Positions 6,983 through 14,479 of a DNA stretch of 20,362 nucleotides are shown here, in pieces. The stretch comes from Desulfobacterales bacterium (lineage in GTDB: Bacteria > Desulfobacterota > Desulfobacteria > Desulfobacterales > UBA2174_A). The position numbers and the translations under genes are program-made. The notes under the pieces were generated by a model, which saw only the letters and a program-made list of their open reading frames with translations, had not been told where the DNA came from and did not search any database. Position 1 is the stretch's first letter; every line of letters begins with the position of its first letter. Where the stretch lies: NCBI GenBank assembly GCA_025454075.1, contig JALOPD010000049.1, positions 1-20,362 on the forward strand. Reading direction: 5' to 3'.

Positions 6983-7019
6983 ATTTTAGGCACTCTAGTG
7001 CATGTTAGGCACTATAGGC
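6983..7019 (-). repeat. Second copy of the 9-bp tandem repeat family, inverted
   Basis: Read on the minus strand this gives GCCTATAGT, GCCTAACAT, a degenerate GCACTAGAGT and GCCTAAAAT. That is four units of the same 9-base family seen after narI, in the opposite orientation. It lies just before the LysE gene, ending 11 bases upstream of its start. Confidence 0.75.
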
Positions 7020-7029
7020 ACCTTCTGTT

Positions 7030-7656
7030 ATGGACGTTCACCTACTTGATGCCTTGAGCAAAGGCACCGTGCTGGGCTTGGCCGCAGGGTTTTCACCGGG
7101 CCCGCTCACCCTCCTGGTGATCTCTGAAACGCTGCGGCATGGCCTGCGCGCCGGAATGAAAGTCTCGCTGGCGCCCATTCTGACCGATCTGCCGATCATC
7201 GCCCTGGCCGCGCTGCTCCTGGATCGGCTGTCGTCCCACCCGGCGGCCCTCGGGGGGATCGCCCTGCTCGGCGGAGCGTTTTTGCTTCACCTAGGGCTCG
7301 GCAGCCTGAGGCCCCATGAGGGCACCGTCGGCTCCGGCCTCCCCGCACCGCGCTCGCTGCTCAGGGGCGTCACAGCGAACTTCCTCAACCCCAATCCCTA
7401 TGTTTTCTGGATCGGCGTGGGCACACCGATTCTCCTGGGCGCCTTCGGCCGGTCCTGGATCCACGCTGCTGCGTTCGCGGGCGCCTTTTTTTTCTTCATC
7501 GTCGGATCCAAGCTGCTCCTGGCGCAGCTCGTTCACCGATCAGGCGCGTTTTTGAGCGGCGGCATGTACCGCTGGACCCTGCGCATCCTCGGCCTCCTGC
7601 TCATCGCCTATGCCATCATGTTTTTCAGGGACGGGCTCTCGAGGATCGGATATTAG
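7030..7656 (+). CDS. LysE/RhtB-family exporter
   Basis: The 208-residue inner-membrane protein has about six hydrophobic segments and the LysE-family landmarks FSPGPLTLLVISE near the N-terminus and NFLNPNPYVFW in the middle. Members export amino acids such as lysine or threonine, or other small metabolites. The substrate cannot be predicted here. The length fits the family. The ATG at 7030 gives a typical start (MDVHLLDALSKGTVLGLAAG), but there is no clear ribosome site because the 9-bp repeat array occupies the region directly upstream. Another degenerate repeat lies downstream at about 7701-7729. The gene stands alone between the ZIP gene and the iron-sulfur protein, with about 100 bases on each side. 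Confidence 0.88.
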   Translation: MDVHLLDALSKGTVLGLAAGFSPGPLTLLVISETLRHGLRAGMKVSLAPILTDLPIIALAALLLDRLSSHPAALGGIALLGGAFLLHLGLGSLRPHEGTVGSGLPAPRSLLRGVTANFLNPNPYVFWIGVGTPILLGAFGRSWIHAAAFAGAFFFFIVGSKLLLAQLVHRSGAFLSGGMYRWTLRILGLLLIAYAIMFFRDGLSRIGY

Positions 7657-7720
7657 CCATGCGCGGATCCCGGTGGTGCTGTTTTTGGACAAATCCTCTG
7701 GTGTTGGGCAAGTTGGCATT

Positions 7721-7729
7721 ATGTTAGGC
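7721..7729 (-). repeat. Single unit (possibly three degenerate units) of the 9-bp repeat
   Basis: ATGTTAGGC at 7721-7729 is identical to a unit at 7002-7010. The bases before it, GTGTTGGGC (7701-7709) and GTTGGC (7712-7717), look like decayed units of the same family. The site lies between the LysE gene and the iron-sulfur protein gene. Confidence 0.45.
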
Positions 7730-7753
7730 ACGCGTGACGGGAGGTGGTGCTGA

Positions 7754-8668
7754 GTGGAAAACAACGTCGATATTACAGCGGACTGGGTACACGGTTTGAT
7801 CCGTGATTTCATTGCCGCTTCGCCCCACAACACCATGCGGAACAAAACCGGGGACCCTGCGTGGGACGACGCTTTGGTCGGGTTTGCTTCCGGCGCGGAC
7901 CCGATTTGGCAGCAGTACAAGGAGTATGTCGGCCCTTTCCACTGGACCCCGTGGGAGGTCTTCAACCAGCACTGCCCCAGGGAGTCCGCCGGCGCCGAGG
8001 AACTCACCGTCGTTTCGTGGGTCTTGCCCCAGCGGGAGGCGGTCCGCACAGCCAACCGCAGGGCCAAGCGGTATCCATCCGAAGCGTGGGCCCGGATCAG
8101 GGTCTACGGCGAGGAGTTCAACGTCGCCCTGCGTCGCCACGTGGCCGAAAGCCTTAAACAGGCAGGCCATGCCGCCATCGCCCCGATGCTGGTTTCCAAC
8201 TGGACCATCGTCAAATCCGAACGGTTCTCCTACGCATCCTGCTGGTCGGAGCGCCATGCCGCCCATGCGGCCGGCTTAGGCACGTTCGGTTTGTGCGACG
8301 GGCTTATCACCGCCAAAGGCAAAGCCATGCGGGTAGGGTCCGTAGTTGCCAGGATATCGATCCAGCCGACTCCCCGGCCCTATTCCAACCACCGTGCCTA
8401 TTGTCTGTTTTTCGCCAACGGAACGTGCGGCAAATGCATGGATCGTTGCCCGGCCCGCGCCATTACCAGGACCGGCCACGACAAGGAGAAGTGCCGGCAG
8501 CACCTTGCCCGCTCCAGAGAGTATGTCAAAAAGACCTACAAATTCGAGGGGTATGGTTGTGGATTGTGCCAGGTGGGTGTGCCGTGCGAGTCGGGCATAC
8601 CGGTAAAATCGGCCCGGGAGGCTCTCGAGCGTGGCGAGTTGCCGCCTCCGCCGCCGCCTCTGGCGTGA
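7754..8668 (+). CDS. QueG-like 4Fe-4S protein of unknown role
   Basis: This 304-residue protein resembles the iron-sulfur part of epoxyqueuosine reductase and reductive-dehalogenase-type proteins (COG1600-like). The middle has the family block SCWSERHAAHAAGLGTFGLC followed by DGLITAKGKAMRVGSVVA. One cluster site is C217, C225, C228, C232 in CLFFANGTCGKCMDRCP. A second set is C269, C272, C278 in GCGLCQVGVPCESGIP, possibly with C247. It ends in a run of prolines. The start is GTG at 7754, with GGGAGG at 7740-7745. There is no Tat signal, so it is probably cytoplasmic. It differs from QueG in length and in its N-terminal 150 residues, so tRNA queuosine formation should not be assumed. Redox chemistry on an unknown substrate is the cautious reading. 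A strong terminator follows at 8705-8741. Confidence 0.75.
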   Translation: MENNVDITADWVHGLIRDFIAASPHNTMRNKTGDPAWDDALVGFASGADPIWQQYKEYVGPFHWTPWEVFNQHCPRESAGAEELTVVSWVLPQREAVRTANRRAKRYPSEAWARIRVYGEEFNVALRRHVAESLKQAGHAAIAPMLVSNWTIVKSERFSYASCWSERHAAHAAGLGTFGLCDGLITAKGKAMRVGSVVARISIQPTPRPYSNHRAYCLFFANGTCGKCMDRCPARAITRTGHDKEKCRQHLARSREYVKKTYKFEGYGCGLCQVGVPCESGIPVKSAREALERGELPPPPPPLA

Positions 8669-8704
8669 GTCCGGCCGGCCGGCGATCGGCCCTGATTTTG
8701 TCGA

Positions 8705-8741
8705 CCGGGGCAGTGGATCAATTCACTGCCTCGGTTTTTTT
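8705..8741 (+). terminator. Strong Rho-independent terminator
   Basis: CCGGGGCAGTG (8705-8715) pairs with CACTGCCTCGG (8724-8734) over 11 base pairs with one G-U, around an 8-base loop. A run of seven T follows (8735-8741). It lies 36 bases after the QueG-like gene and ends that transcript. Confidence 0.9.
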
Positions 8742-9030
8742 GGACCGATGAAATGGGGTCGGGTTTTTGGGATTGTTTGACGAAAGAAAAAGCCCCCTTG
8801 ACACAATGCCACATTGTGGTTAACAGCCAGAATATATAATACGCGACACAAGCCGCCAACAGATCCCGCAGCTGATGATCCGGCACCGACTACCCTGCTG
8901 ATTTTAAAATCCTGTTGACGACTCTATTTTAAGGCAAAAAGCATCATTTCCAAAAACCCAATCGGTCGAAGTTCCGGTTTTAAGCGGGCCGGTCACGGCT
9001 CCCTGAGGCATTCGACAAGGGAGAAAGACG
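8742..9030 (+). promoter_or_regulatory. Regulatory region upstream of the GAF/PP2C phosphatase gene
   Basis: This is a gene-free, AT-richer leader. It contains TTGACA (8798-8803) and a perfect TATAAT (8835-8840), but they are 31 bases apart, too far for one sigma-70 promoter. TATAAT would need a poor -35 such as TTGTGG at 8814-8819 (15-base spacer). Between them lie overlapping palindromes: CACAATG-CCA-CATTGTG (8802-8818) and CCACA-T-TGTGG (8809-8819), which look like an operator. A 12-bp palindrome, GATTTTAAAATC, sits at 8900-8911. The ribosome site AAGGGAG is about eight bases before the ATG. Confidence 0.5.
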
Positions 9031-10479
9031 ATGTCAACGGCAACCAAGGCATTCCTTCCCAAGAATCCGCTTTTTGCCGCGCGCGTGTTTGAAACCTTGA
9101 TTAGAGAGGCCGAACAAAACGCGCGTGAGCTTTCGGAAGCGTTGCAGCAGAAGACCGCGATCAGCGAGATCCTGCGTGCGATTTCCAGCTCACCGACCGA
9201 TGCCCAATCGGTGCTGGATACCGTTGCCGAAGCCGCCGCACGGTTGTGCGATGTGACGAACGTGGAGATCTTTCAGGTCGAAGGTGATGAGGTTCGGCTG
9301 GTGGCGAAGCACGGGCACTACCGGATATGGCCGATAGGGTTTTCCTTCCGCATCAGCCGCGATTTGGTAGTGGGACGAACGATTGCAGATGCCGCCTCTG
9401 TCCATGTGCATGACCTCCAGGCGGAGGAGACCGAATTTCCGCAGGGCGCGGCCTATGCGAAGCAGTACGGGCATAGAACGGTGTTCGCCACCCCGTTGCT
9501 GCGCGAGGGGGCGGCGATCGGGGCGATTCTGATCCGCAGGTTGGAGATACAGCCGCTTACGGACAATCAGATCGCGCTGCTCAAGACCTTTGCCGACCAG
9601 GCGGCCATTGCAATCGAGAACGTTCGGCTTTTCAGGGAAATCCAGGAAAAAAGCCGCAAGGTGGAGGAACAGGCGAAAGAACTTTCCGAATGGAATGCGG
9701 CGCTCGAAACCCGTGTGGCGGAGCAAGTGGACAAGATCGAGCGGCTCTCAAGGCTGGAACATGAACTTGCCTTGGCGAGTGAAATCCAGAAAAGCATGCT
9801 GCCGAGGTCCATTCCACATCTTGAGGGTTACGAATTGAGCGCGCGGATGATTCCGGCCAAGTCCGTCGGCGGCGACTTCTTCGATTTTATTCCGCTGGGA
9901 GAAAATTTGATGGGGATTGCGGTGGGCGATGTCGCCGACAAGGGCGTACCGGCGGCCCTGTTCATGGCCATGGTGCGGAGTCTGCTGCGTGCCGAAGCCC
10001 ACCCAGGCCGGACTCCCGAGAAAGTGCTCCGAAGTGTAAGCCGCCACCTCATGGATATGAACGACAAGGAGATGTTCGTCACCATTTTATTCGGGATCTT
10101 GAACGGAGCCGCCCATCAGCTTCATTATGCGCGGGCGGGCCACGAAGCTCCCATTTTTTTCGACCGGCAGGGTTCAGTTAAGCGCATGCCCAAGACCAAC
10201 GGACAGGCCTTGGGAATATTTGCCGAGATCACTTTGGACGAACAGACGGTCGACCTTCCCATCGGCAGTCTGCTGTTGATCTATACCGACGGAGTACCGG
10301 ATGCCGCCAACCGACAAAATGTCGGCTTCGGATTGGATGGGGTCGTCCGCACGGTGGGCCAACTGACGGGCTCATCGGCTCAAGTGGTCGGGGATGAGTT
10401 GATCCGGGCGGCAAACGAGCATCAGGCCGGCGCACTGCAGCACGACGACATGACCGTTTTGGTGGTGCGAGCGGTTTAA
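9031..10479 (+). CDS. GAF-domain PP2C-type (SpoIIE/RsbU) serine phosphatase
   Basis: This 482-residue signalling protein probably removes phosphate from a Ser/Thr-phosphorylated partner such as an anti-sigma-factor antagonist. Residues 1-50 are helical. Residues about 55-200 form a GAF sensor domain (TDAQSVLDTVAEAAARLCD to FADQAAIAIENVRLF). Residues 205-255 are a coiled-coil linker. Residues 255-482 are the phosphatase. Metal-binding motifs are intact: GGDFFDF (D282), VGDVADKG (D300, D303), YTDG (D420) and HDDMTVLVV (D472, D473). No membrane segment or signal peptide is present, so it should be cytoplasmic, with the GAF domain binding a small ligand. No partner kinase, anti-sigma factor or STAS protein is encoded nearby, so the target is unknown. 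The ATG at 9031 follows AAGGGAG. Confidence 0.93.
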   Translation: MSTATKAFLPKNPLFAARVFETLIREAEQNARELSEALQQKTAISEILRAISSSPTDAQSVLDTVAEAAARLCDVTNVEIFQVEGDEVRLVAKHGHYRIWPIGFSFRISRDLVVGRTIADAASVHVHDLQAEETEFPQGAAYAKQYGHRTVFATPLLREGAAIGAILIRRLEIQPLTDNQIALLKTFADQAAIAIENVRLFREIQEKSRKVEEQAKELSEWNAALETRVAEQVDKIERLSRLEHELALASEIQKSMLPRSIPHLEGYELSARMIPAKSVGGDFFDFIPLGENLMGIAVGDVADKGVPAALFMAMVRSLLRAEAHPGRTPEKVLRSVSRHLMDMNDKEMFVTILFGILNGAAHQLHYARAGHEAPIFFDRQGSVKRMPKTNGQALGIFAEITLDEQTVDLPIGSLLLIYTDGVPDAANRQNVGFGLDGVVRTVGQLTGSSAQVVGDELIRAANEHQAGALQHDDMTVLVVRAV

Positions 10480-10480
10480 C

Positions 10481-10690
10481 CGGATTGTTTCCGAGAAGGC
10501 CCCGTTGGGGCTCACCCTCGTCTTGATGATGCGCCCGGCTCCCTCTGCACCGTGGCTTCCGAAAGAGATGCACGGGAAGCCGATGGTCGCCATACGTGCC
10601 TGCTGCAGCGGGCGACCCGAGGAGGGGGCGAAAGTGGTTGCCCCGATCAAGTCGTTCGGGAAACCGATCGGTGACGTCCTGCCTGCCTGA
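10481..10690 (+). pseudogene. Remnant of a berberine-bridge-type FAD-linked oxidase
   Basis: In the frame from 10481 to the TGA at 10688-10690 the sequence reads LTLVLMMRPAPSAPWLPKEM, then HGKPMVAIRACCSGRPEEG, then KVVAPIKSFGKPIGDV. This matches the internal segment of BBE-type FAD-binding oxidases that usually reads roughly PEELHGKPVV...CYAG..EEGE..LAPLR.FG.P..D. Only about 60 of the usual 450 or so residues are present, with no FAD-binding domain and no sensible start (an upstream TTG is at 10505). The fragment begins directly after the phosphatase stop. I read it as a decayed gene relic. The family match is from memory. Confidence 0.6.
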
Positions 10691-10712
10691 GAAAACGGCG
10701 CCGGCGTTTGAT

Positions 10713-10741
10713 TTGCGCGCGTCTTCGCCTTCTGCTATAAA
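10713..10741 (+). promoter_or_regulatory. Likely sigma-70 promoter for the thioesterase gene
   Basis: TTGCGC (10713-10718) and TATAAA (10736-10741) are separated by exactly 17 bases. The -10 matches five of six consensus bases and the -35 three. Transcription would start near 10748, giving a leader of about 33 bases that includes GGGGAGG before the ATG at 10781. Confidence 0.55.
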
Positions 10742-10780
10742 ACCCGGACAGCGTGTGCAGGATCACAGGGGAGGCGGAAA

Positions 10781-11203
10781 ATGGACCCAAGGGTCAGAGC
10801 GGCAATCGAGGCGGCGGTGGTTCAGGAGCCCTTTGCGCGATCCATGGGGATCGAGCTCCGCAAGCTGGACGACGGTTATTCCCTGGTGGAAATGGTCTAT
10901 GATCCCTCGCGCCAGAACAACATCTACGGCCGCGCCCACGGCGGGGCGGTCTTCGGCCTGATCGACGAGGCCTTCGAGACGGCCGGCCAGACCGACGGCA
11001 CGGTGGCCGTGGCCATGAACGTCAGTGTGACCTATGTCTCCAGCCCGGAACCCGGCGCCCGCCTGCGCGCCGAGGCCCGACGCGTCGCCCGGACCAAACG
11101 CACCGCCGCCTACGACATCAAAGTCGCCGATGCCGACGGCCGCCTGCTAGCCGTCTGCCAGGCGCTGGCCTATCGCACCGGAAAACCCATCCCCTTTCTT
11201 TGA
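10781..11203 (+). CDS. PaaI-type hotdog-fold acyl-CoA thioesterase
   Basis: This 140-residue single hotdog-domain protein has the PaaI-family signature NNIYGRAHGGAVFGLIDEAF, which forms the central helix and active-site region. The strand VAVAMNVSVTYVSSPEPGARLRAEA follows, as usual. Family members hydrolyse aryl- or acyl-CoA thioesters in the cytoplasm and are often found with aromatic or fatty-acid degradation. The nearby acyl-CoA dehydrogenase and ETF genes fit that theme but are on the other strand. ATG at 10781 has a strong ribosome site (GGGGAGG). It is convergent with the next gene, with 31 bases between the stops. The exact substrate is unknown. Confidence 0.9.
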   Translation: MDPRVRAAIEAAVVQEPFARSMGIELRKLDDGYSLVEMVYDPSRQNNIYGRAHGGAVFGLIDEAFETAGQTDGTVAVAMNVSVTYVSSPEPGARLRAEARRVARTKRTAAYDIKVADADGRLLAVCQALAYRTGKPIPFL

Positions 11204-11234
11204 ACGCCAACGGGCGGGTCCGCGGCGTTTGCCG

Positions 11235-11621
11235 TCACTCGTTCCAGAGGCCTTTTTCGAGCAGGACCGCCCGCAGCGTTTTCAACGCCTGGTTCGCGGC
11301 CGGGACGCCGCCGTAGACCAGCGTCTGGAAAATCACTTCGGCAATTTCCTCCGGGGTGCAGCCCACGTTCAGTGCGGCCTGGATGTGCAGCTTGAGCTCG
11401 TCCAGGCGTGAGAGCACCGTGAGGCAGGCCACGGTGACGAGCTGGCGGGTCTGGTGCGGGATCTTCTCCCGGGCGTACATCCGGCCGGTGATGAAAAGGG
11501 AGAGGTCCTTGGCGAGGTCCTTGTCGAACGCCTTCCACAGGTCGAACGGCCGCTCGTCCCGCACGCCCTTGAAGTAAAGCTCGGCCGTCTGCTTGGTCTT
11601 CTCGACAATGTCTTTGCTCAC
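11235..11621 (-). CDS. Carboxymuconolactone decarboxylase family protein
   Basis: The product of about 128 residues is all-helical and matches the CMD/AhpD-like family through RQLVTVACLTVLSRLDELKL, HIQAALNVGCTPEEIAEVIF and QTLVYGGVPAANQALKTL. The family includes gamma-carboxymuconolactone decarboxylase and many small oxidative-stress or unknown proteins. The CxxC redox pair of AhpD is absent, so peroxidase support is unlikely. The true substrate is unknown. Two GTG starts are possible: 11627 (MHVSKD) and 11621 (MSKD). I chose 11621 because AAAGGA is eight bases away, against two bases for 11627. The first half has a helical extension (YFKGVRDERPFDLWKAFDKD) common in stand-alone members. A palindromic element separates it from the ETF:QO gene upstream. 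Confidence 0.85.
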   Translation of the reverse strand: MSKDIVEKTKQTAELYFKGVRDERPFDLWKAFDKDLAKDLSLFITGRMYAREKIPHQTRQLVTVACLTVLSRLDELKLHIQAALNVGCTPEEIAEVIFQTLVYGGVPAANQALKTLRAVLLEKGLWNE

Positions 11622-11691
11622 ATGCACAATCCTTTCAGTGACCCATCGTTGATGCGCAGCGAACCGGCAGGCGCGGCATTTACCAGAGGGG

Positions 11692-11815
11692 GACGACGTT
11701 GTGAAAAGCCCGAGATCAAGGCGCGCAAAGCCCGCAGCACGAGGCGTACGCCAGTACGCCGCAGTGCTCGCGGGGTGCAGCGCAACGCAAAGATCGGGTT
11801 TTGCACGACGTCGTC
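11692..11815. repeat. Palindromic intergenic element of about 124 bp with terminal inverted repeats
   Basis: The left end GACGACGTTGTGAAAAGCCC and the reversed right end GACGACGTCGTGCAAAACCC match at 17 of 20 bases. The centre holds a perfect inverted repeat, GGCGTAC-GCCA-GTACGCC, extended by AGCAC/AGTGCT on its flanks. The whole element could therefore fold into one long interrupted hairpin. No ORF lies inside. It resembles MITE-like or REP-like dispersed elements. I have the impression of similar sequences in Desulfobacterota genomes, but could not check. Its right end overlaps the last two bases of the ETF:QO stop codon. Confidence 0.65.
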
Positions 11816-13463
11816 AGACGATCGAATAGTTGGGCCCTCCCCCCCCTTCCGGACACACCCAGGTGATATTGTTGAACGGGTCCTTGATCTCGCAGGTCTT
11901 GCAGTGCAGGCAGTTGGAAGGGTTCAGCTTCAGCCGCGGCGCGCCCCCTTCTTGCACCTCGATCTCATACACCTGGCCGGGGCAGAAACGGGTGCAGGGG
12001 CTGCGGAACGTCTGCCAGCAGCGCGTCGTGCACAGGTCCCGGTCGGGGATGTGCAGGTGGCAGGGTTGGTCCTCCTCGTGCTTGGTGCCGGAGAGATACA
12101 CCCCGGTGAGCTTGTCCAGGTAGAGGGTGCCGTCGAGGTCCTGAACCTGCGTCGGCGGCCGCAGGCGTCCCGCGTGCAGGGCCGAGGCGTCGTCGCTGAT
12201 CTTCATCGGGTCGACGAACCCGCGGCCGCCGGTGACGAACTGGGCGCCCAAGGCGATGAATTTGCCGATGCCCTTCCGCGAGAGGGCCTGGCCGAAATTG
12301 CGGGCGGCGTAAAGCTCGTCCCGGATCCAGCTGCGGTCCACCTGGGCGCGGAAGCCCCCGAGGGTCGCGATGGAGGCGTCGCCCTGGTCCAGGGCCGACA
12401 GGATGGTCTCGGCCGCGAGCATGCCGGATTTCATGGCGGTGTGGATGCCCTTCAGCCGCTGGACATTCAGCATGGAGGCGCTGTCCCCTACGAACAGCGC
12501 CCCGTCGACCGCCAGCTGCGGCATGGTGTACCAGCCGCCGGCCGCGAGCGTCTTGGCGCCCTGCTGGAGCACCTTGCCGCCGGCGATGATGTCTGCGATC
12601 AGAGGGTGCTTTTTGAACCTCAGGAATTCCTGGTAAGGCTCGAGCATGGGGTCCTCGTAATCCAGGCCCACGACCAGCCCGAGCGACACCCGGTTTTCCT
12701 TCATCCGGTAAAGGAACCCGCCCCCCTTGGTGTCGAGCCCCAGCGGATAGCCGAAGGTGTGCAGCACCGTAAAGGGGGAAGTGAGGAACGGGCTCGCCGC
12801 CGGGATCTCGATCACTTCCTTCACCGCCGTTTCGAACACCTGCGGCATCTTGCCCTGGAACACGCCGAGCTTTTTGTCGATCTCGCGGATCAGGCTCCCC
12901 TTGGGCCCCTCGCCCAAGACCGTCACCTTCGCCAGCAGGTCGACCCCGGGCTCGAAGTTGGATTTCGGCTGGCCCTCCTTGTTGACACCCTTGTCGCCGG
13001 TGCGCACGCCGACCACCCGCCGGCCGCTCTCGTCGTAGAGCGCCTCCACGCCGGCAAACCCCGGAAAGAGGTTCACCCCCAGCTCCTCGGCGACGGAACC
13101 GAGCCACGCGCAGAACTTGGAGAGGCTGATGGCAAAACACCCCGCGTTGTGCATGTAGGGGGGCGTGTAAGGCAGCCGGAACTGCCCGGTGGCCGTCAAA
13201 TAGAAGACGCCGTCCCGCAGGTCGGCTTCCTCGATCGGGCAGCCCTTCTCACGGAAGTCCGGCAGCAGTTCCTGCAGCGCCCGGGGGTCCAGCACCGCCC
13301 CGCTCAAGGAATGGGCGCCGATCGACTCGGCTTTTTCAATGACGCAGACTTCGACCTCGCGGTTCTGCGCTTGCGCGAGTTTTTTCAGATGGATGGCACC
13401 GGCCAGGTTGGCCGGCCCCGCGCCGACAAAAAGAGCATCGAATTCCAGCTTTTCGCGTTCCAT
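11814..13463 (-). CDS. Electron transfer flavoprotein:quinone oxidoreductase
   Basis: This 549-residue enzyme takes electrons from reduced ETF and passes them to the membrane quinone pool. The N-terminal FAD site is FDALFVGAGPANLAGAIHL, with Asn19 where many members have a third glycine. The central domain carries quinone- and FAD-binding segments (GYPLGLDTKGGGFLYRMKEN, then LAVDGALFVGDSASMLNVQR). The C-terminal ferredoxin-like domain supplies a 4Fe-4S cluster through C494 (CTRFCPGQVYE) and C518, C521, C524 (NPSNCLHCKTCEIKDP), then WVCPEGGGGP. It is the last gene of the acd-etfB-etfA-etfQO operon, 22 bases after etfA. The tail GPNYSIV ends where a palindromic element begins, so the last residues may be altered. 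FixC-like proteins are related but usually shorter. Confidence 0.95.
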   Translation of the reverse strand: MEREKLEFDALFVGAGPANLAGAIHLKKLAQAQNREVEVCVIEKAESIGAHSLSGAVLDPRALQELLPDFREKGCPIEEADLRDGVFYLTATGQFRLPYTPPYMHNAGCFAISLSKFCAWLGSVAEELGVNLFPGFAGVEALYDESGRRVVGVRTGDKGVNKEGQPKSNFEPGVDLLAKVTVLGEGPKGSLIREIDKKLGVFQGKMPQVFETAVKEVIEIPAASPFLTSPFTVLHTFGYPLGLDTKGGGFLYRMKENRVSLGLVVGLDYEDPMLEPYQEFLRFKKHPLIADIIAGGKVLQQGAKTLAAGGWYTMPQLAVDGALFVGDSASMLNVQRLKGIHTAMKSGMLAAETILSALDQGDASIATLGGFRAQVDRSWIRDELYAARNFGQALSRKGIGKFIALGAQFVTGGRGFVDPMKISDDASALHAGRLRPPTQVQDLDGTLYLDKLTGVYLSGTKHEEDQPCHLHIPDRDLCTTRCWQTFRSPCTRFCPGQVYEIEVQEGGAPRLKLNPSNCLHCKTCEIKDPFNNITWVCPEGGGGPNYSIV

Positions 13464-13485
13464 GGCGGGTCTCTCCGCGATGTCG

Positions 13486-14451
13486 TTACGATTTTAATTT
13501 TTTCACCGCTTCGGTGATGGCCGGCAGAAGCTGAAAAATGTCTCCCGCCACCCCGAAATCGGCCTTGGAAAAAATGGGCGCCTCCGGGTCCTTGTTGATG
13601 GCCACGATCATCTTGGAGGTGGACATGCCGGCCAGATGCTGGATGGCGCCGGAAATGCCGCAGGCGATGTAAAGGGCGGGGGACACAACCTTGCCGGTCT
13701 GTCCGACCTGGTCGGCGTGCTTGCGCCAGCCCTCGTCCACCGCGGAGCGCGAGGCGCCCACGGCCCCGCCGAGCGCGGCCGCCAACTCTTCGATCGGCTG
13801 GAAATTGCCGCCGGTGCCCCGGCCTCCCGACACGATGACGGCGGCTTCGGTCAGCTCGACCTTGCTGCCGGTGTCCATCAGCTTCTCCATGACCACGGTC
13901 TTGACCTCGCCCATCTGAGGGGCGGGTTTTTCCAGAGCGCTCTCCTTCGACGTCTCGGCGATGGCCATGACGTTGGGCCGCACGACGATGATCTGGGGCG
14001 AGCCCTGAATCTGGACGTCTGCGAAAATCTTGCCGCCGAAGATCGGCCGCGTGCAGGTGAGCACGCCGTTCTGAAGCGCAACGGCCGTGCAGTCCATGGC
14101 CAGCCCCGCATCGAGCCGGGCCGCCAGGCGCGCGGAGAGGTCCTTGCCCTGGACCGAGGCGCCGGTGATGATGACCGCCGGGTCCGCGGCCTTGATCAGG
14201 GCCGCCAGGGCGTTCGTGTAGGCGTCCGTCCGGTAATCCGCCAAGGCGGGGTCGTCCAGGGCCACGATCTTGTCCGGGCCGAACTTTTTGATTTCCGCCG
14301 CCAGAGCGTCCACCCCCGCGCCGAGAACAACGGCCGTCAGCGGGCAGCCCAACCCGTCGGCCATGCGCCGGCCTTCACTCACCACCTCGTAGGACACCTT
14401 GCGGAACTTGCCGTCCCGCTGCTCGGTGATTGCCATCACACCTTGTGCCAT
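13486..14451 (-). CDS. etfA: Electron transfer flavoprotein alpha subunit
   Basis: The 321-residue ETF alpha subunit binds FAD and, with EtfB, shuttles electrons from acyl-CoA dehydrogenases to ETF:QO. The C-terminal FAD domain has the standard signatures: [60 protein letters not shown] and [20 protein letters not shown], then [13 protein letters not shown]. The length and domain order are normal for a non-fused EtfA, with no extra ferredoxin domain of the kind found in some bifurcating types. The start at 14451 has AAGGAG six bases upstream on the minus strand. It lies 28 bases after etfB. Confidence 0.96.
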   Translation of the reverse strand: MAQGVMAITEQRDGKFRKVSYEVVSEGRRMADGLGCPLTAVVLGAGVDALAAEIKKFGPDKIVALDDPALADYRTDAYTNALAALIKAADPAVIITGASVQGKDLSARLAARLDAGLAMDCTAVALQNGVLTCTRPIFGGKIFADVQIQGSPQIIVVRPNVMAIAETSKESALEKPAPQMGEVKTVVMEKLMDTGSKVELTEAAVIVSGGRGTGGNFQPIEELAAALGGAVGASRSAVDEGWRKHADQVGQTGKVVSPALYIACGISGAIQHLAGMSTSKMIVAINKDPEAPIFSKADFGVAGDIFQLLPAITEAVKKLKS

Positions 14452-14479
14452 ATGCGTCTCCTTTTCTAAGGTCTTCCGG

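Noticed and set aside
8705..8741. The hairpin as a riboswitch expression platform for the downstream gene.
   Set aside because: It lies 36 bases after a stop codon and about 290 bases before the next start, with a classic terminator form and no aptamer-like sequence upstream.
8798..8840. A single sigma-70 promoter made of TTGACA and TATAAT upstream of the phosphatase gene.
   Set aside because: The two boxes are 31 bases apart, nearly twice the normal spacer, so they cannot be read as one standard promoter.
11454..13517. A 687-codon open frame on the plus strand.
   Set aside because: It lies opposite the ETF:QO gene, whose protein is clearly conserved. The antisense translation is rich in repeated Arg, Gly, Val and Pro residues with no family resemblance, as expected for the reverse of GC-rich coding DNA.
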